Source: Crossaster papposus (Eukaryota > Echinodermata > Asteroidea > Velatida > Solasteridae). From it: a stretch of DNA of 64,000 bases. The number at the start of each line of letters is the position of its first letter. The first letter of the stretch is position 1. Under the pieces are notes generated by a model. The model saw only the letters and a program-made list of their open reading frames with translations. It had not been told where the DNA came from and searched no databases. Both the position numbers and the translations under genes were made by a program. The stretch lies in assembly GCA_037893245.1 (NCBI GenBank), contig JBAIAA010001107.1, positions 62,001-126,000 on the forward strand, in the 5' to 3' direction. Shown piece after piece: positions 54,309 to 64,000 of this stretch.

Positions 54309-56324
54309 AACTCGAGGGCTTGTTCCCACATCATGTGTTTATTTCTTATGCACACTTCTTTCCCTTTACATATTTCTTATGCACACTTCTTTCCCTTTAC
54401 ATATTTCGTATGCACACTTCTTTCCCTTTACATATTTCTTATGCACACTTCTTTCCCTTTACATATTTCTTATGCACACTTCTTTCCCTTTACATATTTC
54501 TTATGCACACTTCTTTCCCTTTACATATTTCTTATGCACACTTCTTTCCCTTTACATATTTCTTATGCACACTTCTTTCCCTTTACATATTTCGTATGCA
54601 CACTTCTTTCCCTTTACATATTTCTTATGCACACTTCTTTCCCTTTACATATTTTTTATGCACACTTCTTTCCCTTTACATATTTCTTATGCACACTTCT
54701 TTCCCTTTACATATTTAACTCGAGGGCTTGTTCCCACATCATGTGTTTATTTCTTATGCACACTTCTTTCCCTTTACATATTTCTTATGCACACTTCTTT
54801 CCCTTTACATATTTCTTATGCACACTTCTTTCCCTTTACATATTTCTTATGCACACTTCTTTCCCTTTACATATTTCTTATGCACACTTCTTTCCCTTTA
54901 CATATTTCTTATGCACACTTCTTTCCCTTTACATATTTCTTATGCACACTTCTTTCCCTTTACATATTTCTTATGCACACTTATTTCCCTTTACATATTT
55001 CTTATGCACACTTCTTTCCCTTTACAAATTTAACTCGAGGGCTTGTTCCCACATCATGTGTTTATTTCTCATGCACACTTCTTTCCCTTTACATATTTCT
55101 TATGCACACTTCTTTCCCTTTACATATTTCTTATGCACACTTCTTTCCCTTTACATATTTCTTATGCACACTTCTTTCCCTTTACATATTTCTTATGCAC
55201 ACTTCTTTCCCTTTACATATTTCTTATGCACACTTCTTTCCCTTTACATATTTCTTATGCACACTTCTTTCCCTTTACATATTTCTTATGCACACTTCTT
55301 TCCCTTTACATATTGCTTATGCACACTTCTTTCCCTTTACATATTTATTATGCACACTTCTTTCCCTTTACATATTTCTTATGCACACTTCTTTCCCTTT
55401 ACATATTTCTTATGCACACTTCTTTCCCTTTACATATTTCTTATGCACACTTCTTTCCCTTTACATATTTAACTCGAGGGCTTGTTCCCACATCATGTGT
55501 TTATTTCTTATGCACACTTCTTTCCCTTTACATATTTCTTATGCACACTTCTTTCCCTTTACATATTTTTTATGCACACTTCTTTCCCTTTACATATTTA
55601 ACTCGAGGGCTTGTTCCCACATCATGTGTTTATTTCTTATGCACACTTCTTTCCCTTTACATATTTCTTATGCACACTTCTTTCCCTTTACATATTTCTT
55701 ATGCACACTTCTTTCCCTTTACATATTTCTTATGCACACTTCTTTCCCTTTACATGTTTCTTATGCACACTTCTTTCCCTTTACATATTTCTTATGCACA
55801 CTTCTTTCCCTTTACATATTTCTTATGCACACTTCTTTCCCTTTACATATTTCTTATGCACACTTCTTTCCCTTTACATATTTCTTAAGCACACTTCTTT
55901 CCCTTTACAAATTTAACTCGAGGGCTTGTTCCCACATCATGTGTTTATTTCTTATGCACACTTCTTTCCCTTTACATATTTCTTATGCACACTTCTTTCC
56001 CTTTACATATTTCTTATGCACACTTCTTTCCCTTTACATATTTATTATGCACACTTCTTTCCCTTTACATATTTCTTATGCACACTTCTTTCCCTTTACA
56101 TATTTCTTATGCACACTTCTTTCCCTTTACATATTTCTTATGCACACTTCTTTCCCTTTACATATTTCTTATGCACACTTCTTTCCCTTTACATATTTCT
56201 TATGCACACTTCTTTCCCTTTACATATTTCTTATGCACACTTCTTTCCCTTTACATATTTCTTATGCACACTTCTTTCCCTTTACATATTTCTTATGCAC
56301 ACTTCTTTCCCTTTACATATTTCT
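54309..56324 (+). repeat. Two-kilobase module, copy 3
   Basis: B units start at 54309, 54717, 55032, 55471, 55600 and 55915, each 8,373 bp after copy 2. T2-G, C14-A, T3-C and T5-A markers are all present. It belongs to a larger duplicated block of about 6.4 kb (44.8-51.3 kb matching 53.2-59.6 kb). Confidence 0.92.
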
Positions 56325-56978
56325 TATGCACACTTCTTTCCCTTTACATATTTCTTATGCACACTTCTTTCCCTTTACATATTTCTTATGCACACTTCTT
56401 TCCCTTTACATATTTCTTATGCACACTTCTTTCCCTTTACATATTTCTTATGCACACTTCTTTCCCTTTACATATTTCTTATGCACACTTCTTTCCCTTT
56501 ACATATTTCTTATGCACACTTCTTTCCCTTTACATATTTCTTATGCACACTTCTTTCCCTTTACATATTTCTTATGCACACTTCTTTCCCTTTACATATT
56601 TCTTATGCACACTTCTTTCCCTTTACATATTTCTTATGCACACTTCTTTCCCTTTACATATTTCTTATGCACACTTCTTTCCCTTTACATATTTCTTATG
56701 CACACTTCTTTCCCTTTACAAATTTAACTCGAGGGCTTGTTCCCACATCATGTGTTTATTTCTTATGCACACTTCTTTCCCTTTACATATTTCTTATGCA
56801 CACTTCTTTCCCTTTACATATTTCTTATGCACACTTCTTTCCCTTTACATATTTCTTATGCACACTTCTTTCCCTTTACATATTTCTTATGCACACTTCT
56901 TTCCCTTTACATATTTCTTATGCACACTTCTTTCCCTTTACATATTTCTTATGCACACTTCTTTCCCTTTACATATTT
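56325..56978 (+). repeat. A array with one B and a one-unit deletion relative to its paralogues
   Basis: B at 56726. The next B follows after 12 A units, where the related intervals at 48353 and 59928 have 13. The unit carrying the T31-G marker in those two intervals is missing here, while the following C1-A unit (57010) is kept. Confidence 0.9.
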
Positions 56979-59869
56979 CTTATGCACACTTCTTTCCCTT
57001 TACATATTTATTATGCACACTTCTTTCCCTTTACATATTTCTTATGCACACTTCTTTCCCTTTACATATTTCTTATGCACACTTCTTTCCCTTTACATAT
57101 TTCTTATGCACACTTCTTTCCCTTTACATATTTAACTCGAGGGCTTGTTCCCACATCATGTGTTTATTTCTTATGCACACTTCTTTCCCTTTACATATTT
57201 CTTATGCACACTTCTTTCCCTTTACATATTTTTTATGCACACTTCTTTCCCTTTACATATTTAACTCGAGGGCTTGTTCCCACATCATGTGTTTATTTCT
57301 TATGCACACTTCTTTCCCTTTACATATTTCTTATGCACACTTCTTTCCCTTTACATATTTCTTATGCACACTTCTTTCCCTTTACATATTTCTTATGCAC
57401 ACTTCTTTCCCTTTACATGTTTCTTATACACACTTCTTTCCCTTTACATATTTCTTATGCACACTTCTTTCCCTTTACATATTTCTTATGCACACTTCTT
57501 TCCCTTTACATATTTCTTATGCACACTTCTTTCCCTTTACAAATTTCTTATGCACACTTCTTTCCCTTTACAAATTTAACTCGAGGGCTTGTTCCCACAT
57601 CATGTGTTTATTTCTTATGCACACTTCTTTCCCTTTACATATTTCTTATGCACACTTCTTTCCCTTTACATATTTCTTATGCACACTTCTTTCCCTTTAC
57701 ATATTTATTATGCACACTTCTTTCCCTTTACATATTTCTTATGCACACTTCTTTCCCTTTACATATTTCTTATGCACACTTCTTTCCCTTTACATATTTC
57801 TTATGCACACTTCTTTCCCTTTCCATATTTCTTATGCACACTTCTTTCCCTTTACATATTTCTTATGCACACTTCTTTCCCTTTACATATTTCTTATGCA
57901 CACTTCTTTCCCTTTACATATTGCTTATGCACACTTCTTTCCCTTTACATATTTCTTATGCACACTTCTTTCCCTTTACATATTTCTTATGCACACTTCT
58001 TTCCCTTTACATATTTCTTATGCACACTTCTTTCCCTTTACATATTTCTTATGCACACTTCTTTCCCTTTACATATTTAACTCGAGGGCTTGTTCCCACA
58101 TCATGTGTTTATTTCTTATGCACACTTTTTTCCCTTTACATATTTCTTATGCACACTTCTTTCCCTTTACATATTTCTTATGCACACTTCTTTCCCTTTA
58201 CATATTTCTTATGCACACTTCTTTCCCTTTACATATTTCGTATGCACACTTCTTTCCCTTTACATATTTCTTATGCACACTTCTTTCCCTTTACATATTT
58301 CTTATGCACACTTCTTTCCCTTTACATATTTCTTATGCACACTTCTTTCCCTTTACATATTTCTTATGCACACTTCTTTCCCTTTACATATTTCTTATGC
58401 ACACTTCTTTCCCTTTACATATTTCTTATGCACACTTCTTTCCCTTTACATATTTCTTACGCACACTTCTTTCCCTTTACATATTTCTTATGCACACTTC
58501 TTTCCCTTTACATATTTCTTATGCACACTTCTTTCCCTTTACATATTTCTTATGCACACTTCTTTCCCTTTACATATTTCTTATGCACACTTCTTTCCCT
58601 TTACATATTTCTTATGCACACTTCTTTCCCTTTACATATTTCTTATGCACACTTCTTTCCCTTTACATATTTCTTATGCACACTTCTTTCCCTTTACATA
58701 TTTCTTATGCACACTTCTTTCCCTTTACATATTTCTTATGCACACTTCTTTCCCTTTACATATTTCTTATGCACACTTCTTTCCCTTTACCTATTTCTTA
58801 TGCACACTTCTTTCCCTTTACATGTTTCTTATGCACACTTCTTTCCCTTTATATATTTCTTATGCACAGTTCTTTCCCTTTACATATTTCTTATGCACAC
58901 TTCTTTCCCTTTACATATTTAACTCGAGGGCTTGTTCCCACATCATGTGTTTATTTCTTATGCACACTTCTTTCCCTTTACATATTTCTTATGCACACTT
59001 CTTTCCCTTTACATATTTCTTATGCACACTTCTTTCCCTTTACATATTTCTTATGCACACTTCTTTCCCTTTACATATTTCTTATGCACACTTCTTTCCC
59101 TTTACATATTTCTTATGCACACTTCTTTCCCTTTACATATTTAACTCGAGGGCTTGTTCCCACATCATGTGTTTATTTCTTATGCACACTTCTTTCCCTT
59201 TACATATTTCTTATGCACACTTCTTTCCCTTTACATATTTCTTATGCACACTTCTTTCCCTTTACATATTTCTTATGCACACTTCTTTCCCTTTACATAT
59301 TTCTTATGCACACTTCTTTCCCTTTACATATTTCTTATGCACACTTCTTTCCCTTTACATATTTCTTATGCACACTTCTTTCCCTTTACATATTTCTTAT
59401 GCACACTTCTTTCCCTTTACATATTTCTTATGCACACTTCTTTCCCTTTACATATTTCTTATGCACACTTCTTTCCCTTTACATATTTCTTATGCACACT
59501 TCTTTCCCTTTACATATTTCTTATGCACACTTCTTTCCCTTTACATATTTCTTATGCACACTTCTTTCCCTTTACATATTTCTTATGCACACTTCTTTCC
59601 CTTTACATATTTAACTCGAGGGCTTGTTCCCACATCATGTGTTTATTTCTTATGCACACTTCTTTCCCTTTACATATTTCTTATGCACACTTCTTTCCCT
59701 TTACATATTTCTTATGCACACTTCTTTCCCTTTACATATTTCTTATGCACACTTCTTTCCCTTTACATATTTCTTATGCACACTTCTTTCCCTTTACATA
59801 TTTCTTATGCACACTTCTTTCCCTTTACATATTTCTTATGCACACTTCTTTCCCTTTACATATTTCTTA
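56979..59869 (+). repeat. 3,233-bp-offset duplication, copy 1
   Basis: B units start at 57134, 57263, 57578, 58079, 58921, 59143 and 59613. Two bases differ from copy 2 in my reading: T27-A at 57542 and C14-T at 58128. The TACCTATT, A28-G, C25-T and CACAGTTC run precedes 58921 as it does 50579 and 62154. Confidence 0.9.
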
Positions 59870-59963
59870 AGCACACTTCTTTCCCTTTACATATTTCTTA
59901 TGCACACTTCTTTCCCTTTGCATATTTAACTCGAGGGCTTGTTCCCACATCATGTGTTTATTT
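59866..59963 (+). repeat. Terminal cassette, copy 1
   Basis: An A unit with T5-A (CTTAAGCAC), then an A unit with A24-G (TTTGCATATTT), then the B at 59928. The A24-G change was seen only in the three copies of this cassette. Confidence 0.9.
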
Positions 59964-60211
59964 CTTATGCACACTTCTTTCCCTTTACATATTTCTTATG
60001 CACACTTCTTTCCCTTTACATATTTCTTATGCACACTTCTTTCCCTTTACATATTTCTTATGCACACTTCTTTCCCTTTACATATTTCTTATGCACACTT
60101 CTTTCCCTTTACATATTTCTTATGCACACTTCTTTCCCTTTACATATTTCTTATGCACACTTCTTTCCCTTTACATATTTCTTATGCACACTTCTTTCCC
60201 TTTACATATTG

Positions 60212-63102
60212 CTTATGCACACTTCTTTCCCTTTACATATTTATTATGCACACTTCTTTCCCTTTACATATTTCTTATGCACACTTCTTTCCCTTTACAT
60301 ATTTCTTATGCACACTTCTTTCCCTTTACATATTTCTTATGCACACTTCTTTCCCTTTACATATTTAACTCGAGGGCTTGTTCCCACATCATGTGTTTAT
60401 TTCTTATGCACACTTCTTTCCCTTTACATATTTCTTATGCACACTTCTTTCCCTTTACATATTTTTTATGCACACTTCTTTCCCTTTACATATTTAACTC
60501 GAGGGCTTGTTCCCACATCATGTGTTTATTTCTTATGCACACTTCTTTCCCTTTACATATTTCTTATGCACACTTCTTTCCCTTTACATATTTCTTATGC
60601 ACACTTCTTTCCCTTTACATATTTCTTATGCACACTTCTTTCCCTTTACATGTTTCTTATACACACTTCTTTCCCTTTACATATTTCTTATGCACACTTC
60701 TTTCCCTTTACATATTTCTTATGCACACTTCTTTCCCTTTACATATTTCTTATGCACACTTCTTTCCCTTTACATATTTCTTATGCACACTTCTTTCCCT
60801 TTACAAATTTAACTCGAGGGCTTGTTCCCACATCATGTGTTTATTTCTTATGCACACTTCTTTCCCTTTACATATTTCTTATGCACACTTCTTTCCCTTT
60901 ACATATTTCTTATGCACACTTCTTTCCCTTTACATATTTATTATGCACACTTCTTTCCCTTTACATATTTCTTATGCACACTTCTTTCCCTTTACATATT
61001 TCTTATGCACACTTCTTTCCCTTTACATATTTCTTATGCACACTTCTTTCCCTTTCCATATTTCTTATGCACACTTCTTTCCCTTTACATATTTCTTATG
61101 CACACTTCTTTCCCTTTACATATTTCTTATGCACACTTCTTTCCCTTTACATATTGCTTATGCACACTTCTTTCCCTTTACATATTTCTTATGCACACTT
61201 CTTTCCCTTTACATATTTCTTATGCACACTTCTTTCCCTTTACATATTTCTTATGCACACTTCTTTCCCTTTACATATTTCTTATGCACACTTCTTTCCC
61301 TTTACATATTTAACTCGAGGGCTTGTTCCCACATCATGTGTTTATTTCTTATGCACACTTCTTTCCCTTTACATATTTCTTATGCACACTTCTTTCCCTT
61401 TACATATTTCTTATGCACACTTCTTTCCCTTTACATATTTCTTATGCACACTTCTTTCCCTTTACATATTTCGTATGCACACTTCTTTCCCTTTACATAT
61501 TTCTTATGCACACTTCTTTCCCTTTACATATTTCTTATGCACACTTCTTTCCCTTTACATATTTCTTATGCACACTTCTTTCCCTTTACATATTTCTTAT
61601 GCACACTTCTTTCCCTTTACATATTTCTTATGCACACTTCTTTCCCTTTACATATTTCTTATGCACACTTCTTTCCCTTTACATATTTCTTACGCACACT
61701 TCTTTCCCTTTACATATTTCTTATGCACACTTCTTTCCCTTTACATATTTCTTATGCACACTTCTTTCCCTTTACATATTTCTTATGCACACTTCTTTCC
61801 CTTTACATATTTCTTATGCACACTTCTTTCCCTTTACATATTTCTTATGCACACTTCTTTCCCTTTACATATTTCTTATGCACACTTCTTTCCCTTTACA
61901 TATTTCTTATGCACACTTCTTTCCCTTTACATATTTCTTATGCACACTTCTTTCCCTTTACATATTTCTTATGCACACTTCTTTCCCTTTACATATTTCT
62001 TATGCACACTTCTTTCCCTTTACCTATTTCTTATGCACACTTCTTTCCCTTTACATGTTTCTTATGCACACTTCTTTCCCTTTATATATTTCTTATGCAC
62101 AGTTCTTTCCCTTTACATATTTCTTATGCACACTTCTTTCCCTTTACATATTTAACTCGAGGGCTTGTTCCCACATCATGTGTTTATTTCTTATGCACAC
62201 TTCTTTCCCTTTACATATTTCTTATGCACACTTCTTTCCCTTTACATATTTCTTATGCACACTTCTTTCCCTTTACATATTTCTTATGCACACTTCTTTC
62301 CCTTTACATATTTCTTATGCACACTTCTTTCCCTTTACATATTTCTTATGCACACTTCTTTCCCTTTACATATTTAACTCGAGGGCTTGTTCCCACATCA
62401 TGTGTTTATTTCTTATGCACACTTCTTTCCCTTTACATATTTCTTATGCACACTTCTTTCCCTTTACATATTTCTTATGCACACTTCTTTCCCTTTACAT
62501 ATTTCTTATGCACACTTCTTTCCCTTTACATATTTCTTATGCACACTTCTTTCCCTTTACATATTTCTTATGCACACTTCTTTCCCTTTACATATTTCTT
62601 ATGCACACTTCTTTCCCTTTACATATTTCTTATGCACACTTCTTTCCCTTTACATATTTCTTATGCACACTTCTTTCCCTTTACATATTTCTTATGCACA
62701 CTTCTTTCCCTTTACATATTTCTTATGCACACTTCTTTCCCTTTACATATTTCTTATGCACACTTCTTTCCCTTTACATATTTCTTATGCACACTTCTTT
62801 CCCTTTACATATTTCTTATGCACACTTCTTTCCCTTTACATATTTAACTCGAGGGCTTGTTCCCACATCATGTGTTTATTTCTTATGCACACTTCTTTCC
62901 CTTTACATATTTCTTATGCACACTTCTTTCCCTTTACATATTTCTTATGCACACTTCTTTCCCTTTACATATTTCTTATGCACACTTCTTTCCCTTTACA
63001 TATTTCTTATGCACACTTCTTTCCCTTTACATATTTCTTATGCACACTTCTTTCCCTTTACATATTTCTTATGCACACTTCTTTCCCTTTACATATTTCT
63101 TA
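60212..63102 (+). repeat. 3,233-bp-offset duplication, copy 2
   Basis: B units start at 60367, 60496, 60811, 61312, 62154, 62376 and 62846. The match begins after the T31-G marker at 60211 and ends before the T5-A marker of copy 1 (59870, predicted at 63103 and absent). Confidence 0.9.
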
Positions 63103-63284
63103 TGCACACTTCTTTCCCTTTACATATTTCTTATGCACACTTCTTTCCCTTTACATATTTCTTATGCACACTTCTTTCCCTTTACATATTTCTTATGCAC
63201 ACTTCTTTCCCTTTACATATTTCTTATGCACACTTCTTTCCCTTTACATATTTCTTATGCACACTTCTTTCCCTTTACATATTT

Positions 63285-63382
63285 CTTAAGCACACTTCTT
63301 TCCCTTTACATATTTCTTATGCACACTTCTTTCCCTTTGCATATTTAACTCGAGGGCTTGTTCCCACATCATGTGTTTATTT
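63285..63382 (+). repeat. Terminal cassette, copy 2
   Basis: Same T5-A unit, A24-G unit and B (63347) as at 59866. It is followed by a single A and another B at 63414, a B-A-B doublet like those of the five-B clusters. Confidence 0.9.
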
Positions 63383-63759
63383 CTTATGCACACTTCTTTC
63401 CCTTTACATATTTAACTCGAGGGCTTGTTCCCACATCATGTGTTTATTTCTTATGCACACTTCTTTCCCTTTACATATTTCTTATGCACACTTCTTTCCC
63501 TTTACATATTTCTTATGCACACTTCTTTCCCTTTACATATTTCTTATGCACACTTCTTTCCCTTTACATATTTCTTATGCACACTTCTTTCCCTTTACAT
63601 ATTTCTTATGCACACTTCTTTCCCTTTACATATTTCTTATGCACACTTCTTTCCCTTTACATATTTCTTATGCACACTTCTTTCCCTTTACATATTTCTT
63701 ATGCACACTTCTTTCCCTTTACATATTTCTTATGCACACTTCTTTCCCTTTACATATTT

Positions 63760-63857
63760 CTTAAGCACACTTCTTTCCCTTTACATATTTCTTATGCACA
63801 CTTCTTTCCCTTTGCATATTTAACTCGAGGGCTTGTTCCCACATCATGTGTTTATTT
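63760..63857 (+). repeat. Terminal cassette, copy 3
   Basis: Same structure, 475 bp after copy 2, with B at 63822, again followed by one A and a B at 63889. The array continues past the end of the window, which stops at unit position 14. Confidence 0.9.
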
Positions 63858-64000
63858 CTTATGCACACTTCTTTCCCTTTACATATTTAACTCGAGGGCT
63901 TGTTCCCACATCATGTGTTTATTTCTTATGCACACTTCTTTCCCTTTACATATTTCTTATGCACACTTCTTTCCCTTTACATATTTCTTATGCACACTTC

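Larger units (their letters stand above)
6100..60846 (+). repeat. Recurring four-B module with 13, 3 and 9 A units between the B units (ten copies)
   Basis: Each module is 919 bp: B, 13 A, B, 3 A, B, 9 A, B. Modules start at 6100, 10113, 13257, 16051, 22895, 43808, 46659, 48353, 55032 and 59928; this entry spans first to last. In the copies checked, the 13-A interval holds a T31-G unit followed by a C1-A unit, the 3-A interval holds a C1-T unit (ATTTTTTATG) and the 9-A interval holds an A28-G unit (ACATGTTT). Partial versions are also present, for example 11967-12726, 17249-17635, 18442-19360 and 26934-27852, and 56726 starts one with 12 A instead of 13. Confidence 0.92.
1880..64000 (+). repeat. 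Right arm of the 31-bp A / 36-bp B satellite array, 62.1 kb
   Basis: Continuous head-to-tail array: a 10-bp partial unit, 1,851 complete A units, 131 B units and a final 14-bp partial. Unit A lacks CpG, GT and AG on this strand. It contains the mirror-symmetric pyrimidine run TTTCCCTTT at positions 15-23. Common A variants are C1 to A, T2 to G, T5 to C, C14 to A, C20 to A, C25 to T, T27 to A, A28 to G and T31 to G. Unit B holds the CTCGAG palindrome and the dyad CACAT-C-ATGTG. No A or B unit is inverted. No gene is present: all three forward frames are open by sequence accident, and the reverse strand meets stops in every unit. Confidence 0.98.

Noticed and set aside
1854..55472. Long + strand open frames (hundreds to more than 2,600 codons) as genes for repeat proteins
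   Set aside because: The same translation appears in all three frames, many apparent starts are TTG inside unit B, stops come only from the B junction, and 1-bp indels occur freely. Nothing shows selection on any frame.
59919..63821. Octamer transcription-factor site in the TTTGCATATTT variant units
   Set aside because: It differs from the full octamer and occurs in only three units that are copies of one cassette.
3471..63924. CRISPR array
   Set aside because: There are no unique spacers between repeats. A units are directly adjacent and B units recur with the same sequence. No cas genes are present.
1..64000. Telomeric repeat
   Set aside because: The unit is 31 bp and pyrimidine-rich without a G-rich short telomere motif on either strand. 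A subtelomeric position is possible but not shown.
1880..64000. Yeast-type replication origin consensus at TTTACATATTT in each A unit
   Set aside because: It is an incomplete match to an AT-rich degenerate motif specific to budding yeast, and there is no evidence for that host.

Overview
The window is almost entirely one giant tandem repeat. A 31-bp unit (unit A) starts with CTTATGCACA, carries the pyrimidine run CTTCTTTCCCTTT at positions 11-23 and ends in ACATATTT. It repeats head-to-tail, always in the same orientation, from base 1 to base 64000, broken only by one 701-bp island at 1179-1879. A second unit of 36 bp (unit B) starts with AACTCGAGGGC and has CACATCATGTG at positions 19-29. 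It is scattered through the array and always replaces nothing and shifts nothing: every B-to-B distance is 36 + 31n. By hand count there are 1,887 complete A units, 132 B units and three partial A units. The length arithmetic closes exactly (one 30-bp and one 32-bp A unit cancel). The array runs off both ends of the window.

This is satellite or minisatellite DNA from a eukaryotic nuclear genome (inference: kilobase-scale higher-order repeats, no gene-dense sequence, no prokaryotic gene organisation). I cannot name the organism. The long open frames on the + strand are by-products. Unit A has no stop codon in any forward frame and 31 = 1 mod 3, so each frame cycles into the next and gives a 31-residue periodic translation. 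B adds a TAA across the A/B junction and ends one of the three frames. None of these is annotated as a gene.

Layout. 1-1178: left arm, one B. 1179-1879: CpG-rich non-repeat island flanked by the 5-bp repeat TTACA, with two palindromes and only short, doubtful open frames. 1890-3470: B-free A array. 3270-11295: two tandem copies of a 4,013-bp higher-order repeat, no differences seen. 10.3-13.8 kb: 1,730-bp tandem duplication. 13.8-19.2 kb: mixed modules. 19.2-23.0 kb: 1,850-bp duplication. 23.3-30.6 kb: 3,600-bp duplication overlapping a 1,813-bp duplication (28.1-31.8 kb). 33.2-39.6 kb: a five-B cluster present three times. 40326-43084: 89 consecutive identical A units. 43-56 kb: a roughly 2-kb module present three times, two of the copies inside a larger duplication of about 6.4 kb. 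57.0-63.1 kb: 3,233-bp offset duplication. 59.9-63.9 kb: a terminal cassette present three times.

The notable biology is the organisation. The spacing of B units and a small set of point-variant A units act as a barcode that exposes nested duplications, one recurring module (13 A, B, 3 A, B, 9 A between four B units) seen ten times, and mosaic copies expected from unequal crossover or gene conversion.
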